Source: JBGUVL01 sp045134375
Lineage (GTDB): Bacteria; Bacillota_I; Bacilli_A; Erysipelotrichales; Erysipelotrichaceae
Length of the DNA stretch: 16,813 nucleotides
Assembly: GCA_045134375.1 (NCBI GenBank)
Contig: JBGUVL010000067.1
Location: 1 to 16,813, forward strand
Direction of reading: 5' to 3'
Below, piece after piece: positions 1-7,952 of the stretch (the first letter of the stretch is position 1; the number at the start of each line of letters is the position of its first letter). The position numbers and the translations under genes were made by a program. The notes beneath the pieces are model-generated. The model was not told where the DNA came from, ran no database searches, and saw nothing but the letters and a program-made list of their open reading frames with translations.

Positions 1-5
1 TTTTT

Positions 6-81
<76 letters not shown>

Positions 82-97
82 TTGAAATGAAAACGTT

Positions 98-125
98 AGT
101 CCTTATGTGAATTAAGGACTTTTTT
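98..125 (+). terminator. Rho-independent terminator after tRNA-Thr
   Basis: An 8-bp perfect stem AGTCCTTA (98-105)/TAAGGACT (113-120) with a 7-nt loop is followed directly by a T run. It closes the tRNA transcript. Confidence 0.85.
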
Positions 126-175
126 ATTTTTGATAATCGATGGAAAGCAGTTAAGGAAGTCGACGTTTTTATGAA

Positions 176-204
176 TTGCATATCTTTATTTTTTATGGCA
201 TAAT
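176..204 (+). promoter_or_regulatory. Sigma-A-type promoter of cysE
   Basis: The -35 box is TTGCAT (176-181) and the -10 box CATAAT (199-204), with a 17-nt spacer. They lie 28 nt before the cysE start. The short leader leaves no room for the T-box that often controls cysteine genes in Bacillota. Confidence 0.6.
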
Positions 205-231
205 ACTACTAATGCACAAAGGGGTGAGCAT

Positions 232-774
232 ATGTTTAAGGGGATTCGATATAATATAAGAAGGACGATGGAATACGATCCGGCAGTTCATTCTAAGTTA
301 GAAGTACTACTTCTTTACCCTCATATGAAGGCTTTGTTTTTTTATCGCATTGCACATTTTTTCTATCAGATACATTTCTATTTTTTGGCACGGTTTATGA
401 GCAATATCGCACGATTTTGGACTGGAATTGAGATTCATCCCGGAGCCAAAATAGGAAAAGGATTGGTAATCGATCATGGAATTGGGGTTGTTATTGGGGA
501 AACAGCAGAGATTGGTGATGATTGTGTAATTTATCATGGTGTAACACTAGGAGGAACAGGAAAAGAGCATGGGAAACGACATCCAACCATAGGAAATCGT
601 GTCATGATTGGTTGTGGAGCCAAAGTGCTAGGCAACATCTTCGTTGGCGACAATGCTAAAATTGGTGCAAATTCAGTAGTAACTAAGGATGTGCCTGCGG
701 GGATAAGTGTGGTAGGAATCCCCGCAAAACCGACAATATCTAAAATTTCAATTTCGAAATTGGATGATAATTAA
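232..774 (+). CDS. cysE: Serine O-acetyltransferase (short form)
   Basis: It transfers acetyl from acetyl-CoA to L-serine, giving O-acetylserine for cysteine synthesis in the cytoplasm. A short helical N-terminal part contains DPAV (D16), matching the serine-binding Asp region of CysE. It is followed by a left-handed beta-helix of hexapeptide repeats (about residues 65-165). Catalytic features are visible: DHG (D81/H82) and GGTGKEHGKRHP with H117. At 180 aa it is shorter than enterobacterial CysE; the shortening is N-terminal, as in many Bacillota enzymes. The RBS is AAAGGGGTGA with a 4-nt gap to ATG. It is a single gene with its own promoter and terminator. A maltose- or xenobiotic-type acetyltransferase is less likely because the CysE-specific VIGETAEIG and TLGGTGK motifs are intact. 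Confidence 0.93.
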   Translation: MFKGIRYNIRRTMEYDPAVHSKLEVLLLYPHMKALFFYRIAHFFYQIHFYFLARFMSNIARFWTGIEIHPGAKIGKGLVIDHGIGVVIGETAEIGDDCVIYHGVTLGGTGKEHGKRHPTIGNRVMIGCGAKVLGNIFVGDNAKIGANSVVTKDVPAGISVVGIPAKPTISKISISKLDDN

Positions 775-856
775 AACGATTGAAATAGTTTTCAAAAAAA
801 AGGGAATAAAAAGAGTGAATTTATCGTTTTAAAAAAAACTGGTTTTTAGTTTATTG

Positions 857-882
857 AAAGGGAATGACTTTCCCTTTTTTTT
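857..882 (+). terminator. Terminator after cysE
   Basis: An 8-bp stem AAAGGGAA (857-864)/TTCCCTTT (870-877) with a 5-nt loop runs into Ts. Upstream, AAAACGAT (773-780, overlapping the cysE stop) and ATCGTTTT (823-830) could form a second, more distant stem. The -10 box of the next gene (TATAAT, 890-895) begins 8 nt after the T run. Confidence 0.85.
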
Positions 883-925
883 ATTGTATTATAATAGATA
901 GAGATAGACAAAAGAAGGAGAGCTT

Positions 926-2539
926 ATGTCAAATACAATTCATATTACAGGTCATAGAAATCCGGACAGTGATTCTATTTGTGCGGCAATTTCATATGCT
1001 TATTTAAAAAACGAGCTTGGGTATAAGGCAAAGGCATGTCGATTAGGAAAAATTAATCGTGAAACTCAGTTTATTCTTGAAAAATTCAAAATGAAGGAAC
1101 CGGAGTTGATTAGTTCAGCCAAAGCGACATTGAAAGAAATTAACATGGACCCAGCGGTTCAAGTCAATCCTGAGGCTACGATTCGTCATGTTTGGGATTT
1201 GTGTTTAGCAAACAATACGAAGACGATTTATGTTGTCAATGACAAGGAAGAGTTAATTGGTTTAACCACTATGTCAGATGTTTCTAAAATTCAGATGCAG
1301 GATTTGAATATCACAAAAGATTTGTTAAAGGATACTCCATTAGAAAACTTAGTTGCAGCTTTAAAAGGAGAATTTATTTTTAAAGGTACTTTAAAGCGAA
1401 GTGGTTACGTTCGTATCTTCGACAAAAAAATGTTGCAACGAGATTTAACAGGAGCCATCATGGCACTAAGTGATAATGAAGATTCCATGATAAAATGTAT
1501 GTCAAAAGGCTGTGCTGTTATCGCAATATCAGAAGGATTTATCCCAAGTGATTTCATCATTCGTATGGCAAAAGAAATGGGAGTTACCTTAATTTCAACC
1601 CCATATAATTTAATGAAAATTTTACAAATGATTTATCGAAGCATTCCGGTTGGACTAATGATGACACCTGCTTCGAAAATCGCAAAATTCAATGGGAATG
1701 AATATGTGGAAGATGCAGCTAAAATTATGTTAAAAACTAGATATCGTAATTATCCAGTTTACATGAATAATAAACTAATCGGTTCGGTAGCTCGTTACCA
1801 CTTACTTTCTTATCAGAAAAAGAATTTTATTTTAGTGGATCATAACGAAGTATCGCAGACCATTGATGATCTAGAGTTTGGCAATATTCTTGAAATTATC
1901 GATCATCATCGTATCGGAGATATTGAAACAAGTCAGCCAATTATTTTCCGTAACCAACGTGTAGGTAGTACTTGTACCATTATTGCAACCATGTTTAAAG
2001 AGCATAGAGTTGCAATCCCTTACGAAATTGCAGGTGTATTATGTTGTGCAATCATCTCTGATACAATGAATTTTAATTCTCCTACCAGTACGGATACTGA
2101 TGTTGCAATTGCGCAAGAAATGGCTGAAATGCATCAAATTGATCTCAAAGCATTAGCGAGAGAAATGTTTGTAAAAACAGCTACGATTGAAGGGAAGAGC
2201 AATAGTGATATTTTATATACTGATTTTAAAGAATATGAATTGGATGGATATCATATTGCAATCGGACAGACTAATGTATTTGATTTAGAGATGGTACATC
2301 AAATATCCAATGATTTTCAAGTGTATTTAGAAGAAGAGAATGCACGTTTTAAATACGATCTATTAATGATGGTATTTTCTAATGTAGAAGGAAAGGGAAG
2401 TCGTTTCTTATTTACCGGTCGATTAAGCAATCAGATCAAAGATACTTTTGCGAATCCTGAAAATGACGATGACTATCTCGCTGGATTTGTGTCTCGTAAA
2501 AAGCAAATTATTCCTAGAATTGCTGCTTTATTAAAATAA
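926..2539 (+). CDS. CBS/DRTGG-domain manganese-dependent inorganic pyrophosphatase (family II)
   Basis: It hydrolyses pyrophosphate to phosphate in the cytoplasm. The DHH catalytic domain is split by a regulatory insert. Residues 1-70 carry the metal motif GHRNPDSDS (H10, D14, D16). Two CBS domains (about 80-135 and 245-300) flank a DRTGG-like segment. The catalytic part then resumes with VDHNE (from V304), DHH (326-328) and SDTM (D379), and the DHHA2 domain ends with the diagnostic SRKKQ (523-527). The 537-aa length fits the CBS-PPase subfamily; plain family II enzymes are about 310 aa. In studied members the CBS pair binds adenine nucleotides (AMP/ADP inhibit, diadenosine polyphosphates activate), which I infer here. 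The RBS is AGAAGGAG with a 5-nt gap, and a -10 box TATAAT (890-895) lies upstream without a good -35. All metal ligands I could check are present. Confidence 0.95.
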   Translation: MSNTIHITGHRNPDSDSICAAISYAYLKNELGYKAKACRLGKINRETQFILEKFKMKEPELISSAKATLKEINMDPAVQVNPEATIRHVWDLCLANNTKTIYVVNDKEELIGLTTMSDVSKIQMQDLNITKDLLKDTPLENLVAALKGEFIFKGTLKRSGYVRIFDKKMLQRDLTGAIMALSDNEDSMIKCMSKGCAVIAISEGFIPSDFIIRMAKEMGVTLISTPYNLMKILQMIYRSIPVGLMMTPASKIAKFNGNEYVEDAAKIMLKTRYRNYPVYMNNKLIGSVARYHLLSYQKKNFILVDHNEVSQTIDDLEFGNILEIIDHHRIGDIETSQPIIFRNQRVGSTCTIIATMFKEHRVAIPYEIAGVLCCAIISDTMNFNSPTSTDTDVAIAQEMAEMHQIDLKALAREMFVKTATIEGKSNSDILYTDFKEYELDGYHIAIGQTNVFDLEMVHQISNDFQVYLEEENARFKYDLLMMVFSNVEGKGSRFLFTGRLSNQIKDTFANPENDDDYLAGFVSRKKQIIPRIAALLK

Positions 2540-2547
2540 TACAAGAA

Positions 2548-2591
2548 AGAGAACCCAAGAAAGTGATATTTCCATGGATTCTCTTTTTTTT
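2548..2591. terminator. Terminator between convergent pyrophosphatase and rqcH
   Basis: A 10-bp stem with one mismatch, AGAGAACCCA (2548-2557)/TGGATTCTCT (2575-2584), is followed by seven Ts on the plus strand. On the minus strand the stem is followed by a looser T-rich stretch, so it may also serve rqcH. Confidence 0.75.
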
Positions 2592-2619
2592 ATTGATGAA
2601 ATCGATTTGGTATAAAGAA

Positions 2620-4266
2620 CTAATCTAGTTGAGAAAGAAGGATTTTTATGGTTTGTTCTTCCGGATCGATATATATGGTTTTATAATTGGTCAAAGTGAC
2701 AAATCCTAATGCTGCTCGATTTGGTTTTCGTAATGAACGTATTGCACAATAATTTATCGGAACACTTGATGAGTATCGCGCTTTGGAGTAGTAGGCTGCC
2801 AGCATGGCAGCTGTTCTTATTACATTTTCAGATGGTTGGGATGAAGCAACTACAACATGCGAACCATGGATATCTTTCGTATGAAACCAGAAATAATCTT
2901 TTCGGGAATGTTTCCAAGTGATGTAGTCATTTTGAATGTTATTTTTTCCAATATAGATTTCTGTATCATCTACGATAAGTGTAATAAAGTTAGGACGTTG
3001 TTTCTTTTTGCGTGCAATGGATCGTTGCTTCTTCTTCATATAACCAAGATTAGAGAGTTCTTCCCTAATTTCAGCAGCATCAAGGAAGGAAGCTTCTTCT
3101 AACTGTAATTCTAATATTTCAAAGTATTGAATCGTTTGCTTTGTTAAGTCAATCTGATGAGCCACTTCGATTTGTGCTGTTTTTGATTTTTGATATTTCT
3201 GATAGTATTTTTTGGCATTACCTTTGATGTCTAGTTTTTCATCTAATGGAATGATGATATCTTCCCCTGTTTCAAATGAAGGTAAAGTAACTTGTTTTTG
3301 TTTTGTCGAAAATTGATAAGCATAGGCATAGAGCAGATCACCATAGATTCGGTAATTTTCAAGGTCATAGGCGTCTTCTAATGTTTTTTCAAGTTTTAAC
3401 AATTTGTTTCGATTTTTCTTTAATTCCTGTCGAACTACTTTATATAAATCACCACTTGCTTCTTTGATTCTTACTTTTTCTTCTTTTTCATAATAAAGTC
3501 GATCCATGCCTTCTTGCAAAGGATAGGTTTCCATTTCTATGGCTAAATGTTTTAAAGGAATGAGATGAAAGTAATCTTTTCCATCAATTTCTTTCTGATA
3601 TAAAGTATGGGATTGGCTTAGTTCGCTCATGATTTCAGAAAAGTTTTCTCCATGGCGCAATCGATAGTGGAATTCGGTTGATAGTAAAGGGGAGAAACCA
3701 TGAAATTGTTTGGCGAAGCTTTCTTCGACATTAATATCCATTGGGGTGAACGGATCTTGTTTTCCATCTTGTGCTTTTACTGGTATAAATACAGCACCCG
3801 GATGAATTGTTCGAATACTATTTTCAAAAGGAGGAATTCGTTTAATTGCATCTATAACACGATTTTCATCGTTGATTAAAATAATATTGGCATATTTACC
3901 CATTAGTTCAACGACCATACGAATCGTGTGGATATCTCCAAGTTCATTCCTTGCCTGTAGAACGATGGTTATAATGCGATCTAATCCTTCTTGTTGAATT
4001 TTTTGGATGATGGCACCATTAATATGTTTTCTCAATACCATAACAAAAGAAGAAGGAATATCCATAGTATGATAAGTTCGATTGGTCAAATGGATACGGT
4101 TATAAGTACTGTGAGCAGAAATCATTAATTTATAATTGGTGCTTCCTGCTCGTATTGTAAAAAGTATTTCCGTATCTGAAATTTGTTGTATTTTATTGAT
4201 TTTTCCTGGAACAAGCACCTGAAGCTCTTTGCAAAGCTGGTGCATTACTAATCCATCAAAAGCCAT
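2620..4266 (-). CDS. rqcH: RqcH/NFACT-family ribosome quality-control protein (alanine tailing)
   Basis: RqcH binds stalled 50S subunits carrying peptidyl-tRNA and adds C-terminal alanine tails that mark nascent chains for proteolysis. Older annotations call it a fibronectin-binding protein. The start MAFDGLVMHQLCKEL is the typical NFACT-N opening. The D-R pair important in characterised RqcH is present as D96/R97 (EGLDRIIT). A helical coiled-coil middle follows, about residues 260-420, rich in Lys and Glu. The C-terminal NFACT-R domain is recognised by YITWKHSRKDYFWFHTKDIHGSHVV. The 548-aa length is normal. The RBS is GGTGAT with a 3-nt gap to ATG. It is divergent from gmk, with back-to-back promoters in 142 nt. 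A direct adhesin role is unlikely because no export signal is visible. Confidence 0.94.
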   Translation of the reverse strand: MAFDGLVMHQLCKELQVLVPGKINKIQQISDTEILFTIRAGSTNYKLMISAHSTYNRIHLTNRTYHTMDIPSSFVMVLRKHINGAIIQKIQQEGLDRIITIVLQARNELGDIHTIRMVVELMGKYANIILINDENRVIDAIKRIPPFENSIRTIHPGAVFIPVKAQDGKQDPFTPMDINVEESFAKQFHGFSPLLSTEFHYRLRHGENFSEIMSELSQSHTLYQKEIDGKDYFHLIPLKHLAIEMETYPLQEGMDRLYYEKEEKVRIKEASGDLYKVVRQELKKNRNKLLKLEKTLEDAYDLENYRIYGDLLYAYAYQFSTKQKQVTLPSFETGEDIIIPLDEKLDIKGNAKKYYQKYQKSKTAQIEVAHQIDLTKQTIQYFEILELQLEEASFLDAAEIREELSNLGYMKKKQRSIARKKKQRPNFITLIVDDTEIYIGKNNIQNDYITWKHSRKDYFWFHTKDIHGSHVVVASSQPSENVIRTAAMLAAYYSKARYSSSVPINYCAIRSLRKPNRAALGFVTLTNYKTIYIDPEEQTIKILLSQLD

Positions 4267-4282
4267 AGTATCACCAGGAAAG

Positions 4283-4311
4283 ATTATACCACATCTTTTT
4301 TTAAGGAAACA
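4283..4311 (-). promoter_or_regulatory. Probable rqcH promoter
   Basis: Read on the minus strand, -10 TATAAT (4288-4283) lies 16 nt before the rqcH ATG. A weak -35-like TGTTTC (4311-4306) sits at 17-nt spacing. The implied leader is only about 10 nt, just enough for the GGTGAT ribosome site. Confidence 0.5.
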
Positions 4312-4352
4312 GAGGATCCCGATAAAAGTAGGAATAATTCATAAAAAGTAGT

Positions 4353-4380
4353 TTTACGAAAGAAAAAGTAATGTTATAAT
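4353..4380 (+). promoter_or_regulatory. gmk promoter
   Basis: The -35 box is TTTACG (4353-4358) and the -10 box a perfect TATAAT (4375-4380), with a 16-nt spacer, 28 nt before the gmk ATG. Confidence 0.6.
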
Positions 4381-4408
4381 GGAGTACAAATAAAAGAGGT
4401 AGTATTGT

Positions 4409-4975
4409 ATGAAAAAAGGGTTGTTGATTATTTTAAGTGGTCCAAGTGGAGTTGGAAAAGGAACCGTAAGAGGATTCTTTATGAAAGATGAGTCACTAAA
4501 TTTAACGTATTCGATTTCTATGACGACACGCTTACCACGTAAGGGAGAAGTGGATGGTAAGGACTATATCTTTACTGATAAAGAACATTTTGAGCAGGCA
4601 ATTCAAGATGGAGAATTGTTGGAATGGGCAGAATTTGTAGGTAATTATTATGGAACACCCCTTTCCCAAGTAGAAAAGCTTCGGAATGAAGGAAAAAATG
4701 TAATCTTGGAAATTGAAGTTCAGGGAGCACAACAAGTGGCGAAAAAAGTACCAGACTGTATTAGCATTTTCATGATTCCACCAACGATGGAGGAATTAGA
4801 AAATCGAATTCGCGGACGTAGTACAGAACCAGAAGAAATCATTCAAGAGCGTTTGGCAAAAGCAGCAAAGGAAATGAAGTTGATTAAAGATTATAAATAT
4901 GTCGTATGCAATGATGATCCAGAATTGGCAGCTCAATATATTGGGTTAATTATAAAAAAACATATGCAAAATTAA
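4409..4975 (+). CDS. gmk: Guanylate kinase
   Basis: It phosphorylates GMP (and dGMP) to GDP with ATP in the cytoplasm. The P-loop GPSGVGKG is at residues 11-18. The GMP-binding stretch TTRLPRKGEVDGKDYIF follows, then ILEIEVQGAQQV and the lid region RIRGRSTEPEEIIQERL. The 188-aa length is slightly short at the C-terminus but complete for the family. The RBS AGAGGT has an 8-nt gap to ATG. In many Bacillota gmk is followed by rpoZ (omega subunit). Here a terminator follows and the downstream DNA holds only decayed accessory ORFs, so gmk is a single gene. Confidence 0.97.
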   Translation: MKKGLLIILSGPSGVGKGTVRGFFMKDESLNLTYSISMTTRLPRKGEVDGKDYIFTDKEHFEQAIQDGELLEWAEFVGNYYGTPLSQVEKLRNEGKNVILEIEVQGAQQVAKKVPDCISIFMIPPTMEELENRIRGRSTEPEEIIQERLAKAAKEMKLIKDYKYVVCNDDPELAAQYIGLIIKKHMQN

Positions 4976-5032
4976 ACACGGTTAATAATGAAAACCTTTC
5001 ATAACTTTTGATGAAAATGATGATAAAAAGAG

Positions 5033-5067
5033 ACACTGACAATTAATTTGAAATCAGTGTTTTTTTT
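5033..5067 (+). terminator. Terminator after gmk
   Basis: A 7-bp stem ACACTGA (5033-5039)/TCAGTGT (5054-5060) with a 14-nt A+T-rich loop is followed by a run of Ts to 5067. It lies 58 nt beyond the gmk stop. Confidence 0.8.
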
Positions 5068-5258
5068 ATCGTATAATTATATCCTTATTTATAATTATGC
5101 CATATTAAATTAATGATTAGTAGCTTTATATAAATTCATATGATAGCCGATAATATAAATAGGAAGAATAGAAGGGGTTGGGAATATGATTTATTAAACG
5201 AGAATAAGATTTATTTATTCAAAAAAATAATAATATAAAAGTAGAAAGAAAAAAATAA

Positions 5259-5753
5259 TTAATTATAAAAAATAGCATTTACTATATTAACATTTTTCTT
5301 GTTTTAACAGTTAGTACAATAAGTATTTTTAAAGCACGAAAACTAATAACAAAAAAAGTATCGGATTCTTTTTCTTTATGGAGTGCATATCATTATAGTT
5401 ATTCATTTAACGCATCTGCAGTTTTAACATAGGATAGCTCAAATAAAATAAGTCAAATCTCTAACCTTTCTTTATCAAGCGTTACTTATACAACAGGAAC
5501 ACCTAGCTTAACAGCTAATTTTATAGCAAAACAAAAAAGTAAATCTATTATGAGTGATAAATTATCAGCAAAATATGTTGTAACATTAACAAGAAACATT
5601 TACGGTTATTATTCTGATAAAATTGATTATACATTAACTTATAGGGTCAGTGATAATGGAACTCCATATTCAATGAAAGATAATACAGAACCGTTGATTT
5701 TAGTAGATGTAGAAATAGGAGAACCTTACGATATCAAATATTACGGCAGATAG
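5259..5753 (+). pseudogene. Decayed ORF for a putative exported protein
   Basis: I do not recognise the family. The frame is open from 5259 to a TAG at 5751-5753 except for one internal TAG (5430-5432). It has no usable start: a TAA (5256-5258) sits just before it, and ATG 5186 (after a purine-rich stretch) runs into a stop after three codons. The reconstructed N-terminal part is a hydrophobic stretch (IYYINIFLVLTVSTISIFKA) preceded by Lys, like a signal peptide or single membrane anchor. After the stop comes a Ser/Thr/Tyr-rich, probably beta-rich segment with LSAKYVVTLTRNIYGYYSDK and LTYRVSDNGTPYSM. The coherent sequence on both sides of the stop argues for a recently inactivated gene. Base composition is more A+T-rich than the neighbours. 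The intact part alone (5550-5753) would encode 67 aa. Confidence 0.55.
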
Positions 5754-6145
5754 TGAAAGGAGATTTTATAACAAACAATAAAATAATTTTTGATAGTTTT
5801 ATTTTCGATACAGAAAATAACACTATCACTATTTTAAACGGTTCAGAAGGAACGTATTCATATAAAAATATAGTCAAATGCAACATATTAAATGAGAAAG
5901 CGAAATATCACGGTAAAGACATACCCTTTTTAGCAACGGTACCAAATGGTCCACTAGGAGGTGGATCAATGTGGGAATTTCAAATTTATGTTGGATTAAA
6001 ACTCACTATGTCAGATAATACTATTTGAGCAATATATACTTCAAAAAAGGCGACTACAATAAACACAGATATTCATATAAAAGATATTAATGAAGTTAAA
6101 AAAATTAAAAAAACAATAGATAAAATAATTAAAAAATATCAATAG
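5753..6145 (+). pseudogene. Decayed ORF, small beta-rich protein partner
   Basis: I do not recognise the family. An AAAGGAG ribosome site (5756-5762) sits at ideal distance from codon 5768-5770, which is ATA where ATG would be expected. Translation could instead begin at GTG 5753, overlapping the previous stop (TAGTG) but lacking its own RBS. The frame reads TNNKIIFDSFIFDTENNTI and so on, with glycine-rich PNGPLGGGSMWEFQIYVG. It meets TGA at 6026-6028, then continues coherently (AIYTSKKATTINTDIHIKD) into a Lys-rich amphipathic helix ending at TAG 6143-6145. The strand-strand-helix pattern resembles small bacterial PH-like domains, but that is only a resemblance. It would have been co-translated with the ORF before it. 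Start and stop lesions suggest both genes are dead. Confidence 0.5.
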
Positions 6146-6284
6146 TATGTTGGATAATACTTATATGAAAAAAGGTTAATAAGCTGTTGACAAACTAGAG
6201 GTATTGATTAGTTTTTCACACTTTAGTTGAGAGTGTACGGCTAGGCTAACACGGTTTTTATATTTACTATGCGATAATAAAGGC

Positions 6285-6384
6285 GATAAAAGAGGATATG
6301 GAAATGGAAAGGGATATAATTGAATTAAAATGGCATAATGCCAAGTAGTGGGGACACACAATTTGGCATTATGCCTCTTTTATC
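6285..6384. repeat. Split long inverted repeat (22-bp arms, left arm interrupted)
   Basis: The right arm, 6363-6384, is one unbroken 22-nt segment. Its reverse complement is found on the left in two pieces: GATAAAAGAGG (6285-6295) and GGCATAATGCCAA (6332-6344), sharing a GG and separated by 36 nt. The apical loop (6345-6362) contains GTGGGGACAC. The sequence suggests a perfect 22-bp palindrome that acquired an insertion at GG, or a stem-loop with a large bulge. An imperfect tandem duplication, GCGATAATAAAGG/GCGATAAAAGAGG (6271-6295), adjoins it. It lies between the decayed ORFs and the DUF1836 gene. The inner stem could also end that gene's minus-strand transcript. The rest of the gene-free stretch 6146-6403 shows only short weak dyads. 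Confidence 0.7.
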
Positions 6385-6403
6385 AACAGTTTGATAAAGT
6401 ATT

Positions 6404-6949
6404 TTATTGCTTTCTATCTTTTTTCACGGATTTATTTTTACGATTTAAAAATTGAATACATAGAAGTTTTGTGATCAGTGAAATGGTTGCTAATTTTGTT
6501 GCGCTGTTTTCGTTGGTAAAATGAGGAAAAGAAAGTAAGGGATCCTGTGCTGAAGTGAATGATACTACGACACAATGGATGGATTCTTCTATTTCTTCAC
6601 AAAATAGGTTATACGCTCCCTTTAATCCACTTGTCTTAACTTGTAAATCAATTCCATCACTAATCTGGGAAATGGTAATTACTTGTTTTAAAAGAGTAAT
6701 GGCAATTAAATAAGCAATATGAATTCGTTGGTATTTTTTCTTGATTGGTTTTGGCATCAAATTAAGTTTTACATAGTTATTCACCATAGCCGGAGTAATG
6801 ATTGGATTGTTTTCTTCCTGAAGAAAGAATAAATAGCGATTTACTAATGTTATCAATTGATCCATATAAACATCGAAATCAGGGAGCTCTTCCCAGCGAG
6901 GAAGATGAATCTTATCGTATTCTCGTAAAGCTTCTATTAAGTCTTTCAT
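6404..6949 (-). CDS. DUF1836 domain protein, putative DNA-binding regulator
   Basis: The protein matches the DUF1836 family. The best-conserved part is residues 50-95, with ITPAMVNNYVKLNLMPKPIKKKYQRIHIAYLI, a helix-turn-helix resembling MerR-type recognition regions, followed by ITLLKQVITISQI. The C-terminal part is helical and ends in a basic tail (FLNRKNKSVKKDRKQ). No membrane segment or signal peptide is seen. No specific function is established to my knowledge. A regulatory role is inferred from the HTH-like segment. The RBS GGGAGGT has an 8-nt gap to ATG and the promoter is strong. It is transcribed divergently from degV, with about 150 nt between them, so it could control that gene, though nothing in the sequence proves this. 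Confidence 0.85.
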   Translation of the reverse strand: MKDLIEALREYDKIHLPRWEELPDFDVYMDQLITLVNRYLFFLQEENNPIITPAMVNNYVKLNLMPKPIKKKYQRIHIAYLIAITLLKQVITISQISDGIDLQVKTSGLKGAYNLFCEEIEESIHCVVVSFTSAQDPLLSFPHFTNENSATKLATISLITKLLCIQFLNRKNKSVKKDRKQ

Positions 6950-6975
6950 TGTATTGACCTCCCAAATTTATATTT

Positions 6976-7004
6976 AGTATATTCTAAAAACGAAAACGTG
7001 TAAA
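6976..7004 (-). promoter_or_regulatory. Promoter of the DUF1836 gene
   Basis: On the minus strand, -35 TTTACA (7004-6999) and -10 TATACT (6981-6976) have exactly 17 nt between them, 26 nt before the ATG. Confidence 0.7.
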
Positions 7005-7049
7005 TATAATTTATTTAATTTTTTTATCTAGTAATAATTACTATGTGTA

Positions 7050-7078
7050 TTGACTATAAAGATTAGTAATGATATGCT
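7050..7078 (+). promoter_or_regulatory. degV promoter
   Basis: The -35 box is TTGACT (7050-7055) and the -10 box TATGCT (7073-7078), with a 17-nt spacer. The -35 contains the TTG that would otherwise be read as an upstream start codon, which supports the downstream start at 7104. Confidence 0.7.
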
Positions 7079-7103
7079 AAAGATAGAAAAAAAGGAGAAC
7101 AAT

Positions 7104-7937
7104 ATGATTAGAATAGTGTGTGATTCTTCGACGCTGTATTCCAGTAAAGAAGGAGAAAAAAAAGGACTTTTGATTACGCCATTAATGGTAAGTGCAAATG
7201 GTAAATCGTATCGAGAATTTGATGAAATAAGTAGTGAAGCTTTTTTGGATATTGTGAGACAAGGGGCGATACCTTCTAGTTCGCAGCCATCCATTGGAGA
7301 AAAAATGGATCTCTATGATCATTATCAAGAAGATACGATCCTTGATATTACGATGGCAGATGGATTATCGGGAACTTATCAAAGTGCTTGCATGGCAAGA
7401 GAAGATGCCGTTAATAAAGACAATATCTATGTGTTGAATTCGAAAACATTATGTGGACCGCATCGTTATTTAGTGAATAAAGCATTACGATTAAGCACAG
7501 AGGGAAAATCGGTAGAAGAGATGATTGCAGCATTAAATGAAAGTATTGATAATAGTATCTCATTTTTAATTCCAATGGATTTTTCTTTCTTAAAAAGAGG
7601 AGGAAGATTAACACCAATGGCAGCGACCTTTGGGGGGATGCTGAAACTGGTTCCTATCATGACACAGACAAAAGATGGAACTCGGTTAGAAAAAAAAGCG
7701 GTAAAACGTACTTTTAAGGGTGCAATCGAGGAAGTGATCAAAGGTTTTAAAGAATACGGAGTAGATGAAAACTATTATATTTCTATTTCTCATGCGGGAA
7801 ATGAGAAATGCGCCGTTCAGGCGAATACAATGTTGTCCAATGCATTTTCATGTGAGATTGAGATGTTTTTATTGAGTCCAGCGTTTATCACGCAAGGCGG
7901 ACCGGATTGTGTTGCGATACAAGCCATAAAAAAATAA
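7104..7937 (+). CDS. DegV family fatty-acid-binding protein (FakB-like)
   Basis: DegV/FakB proteins hold a fatty acid and present it to the kinase FakA for phosphorylation, feeding exogenous fatty acids into phospholipids. From ATG 7104 (AAAGGAG seven nt upstream) the product is 277 aa, the usual length. Visible family motifs are VCDSST at the N-terminus, TMADGLSGTYQSA (typical SGTYQSA turn lining the head-group pocket), SLKRGG (in FLKRGGRLTP), and ISHAGNEKCA near the C-terminus. An upstream in-frame TTG at 7050 is part of the -35 box and is rejected as start. No fakA kinase gene is in the window. The C-terminus (QGGPDCVAIQAIKK) departs from the common ITHTGPG pattern, so lipid specificity may differ. 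Confidence 0.9.
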   Translation: MIRIVCDSSTLYSSKEGEKKGLLITPLMVSANGKSYREFDEISSEAFLDIVRQGAIPSSSQPSIGEKMDLYDHYQEDTILDITMADGLSGTYQSACMAREDAVNKDNIYVLNSKTLCGPHRYLVNKALRLSTEGKSVEEMIAALNESIDNSISFLIPMDFSFLKRGGRLTPMAATFGGMLKLVPIMTQTKDGTRLEKKAVKRTFKGAIEEVIKGFKEYGVDENYYISISHAGNEKCAVQANTMLSNAFSCEIEMFLLSPAFITQGGPDCVAIQAIKK

Positions 7938-7952
7938 ATAATAGGAGCTGTT

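Noticed and set aside
121..231. Possible T-box or cysteine riboswitch before cysE
   Set aside because: Promoter to start codon is under 30 nt and no specifier stem or T-box sequence is present.
5430..6028. TGA and TAG in the decayed frames as recoded sense codons (for example TGA as Trp)
   Set aside because: Conserved Trp residues in all neighbouring genes are TGG and no conserved gene has an in-frame TGA. Mutational decay is simpler, especially with a start-codon lesion as well.
5068..6403. Insertion sequence in the A+T-rich patch
   Set aside because: No transposase fragment, no terminal repeats bracketing the whole patch and no target duplication could be found; only the split palindrome at one edge is suggestive.
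7050..7103. Longer DegV protein starting at TTG 7050
   Set aside because: That TTG belongs to the -35 box and the RBS points to ATG 7104.
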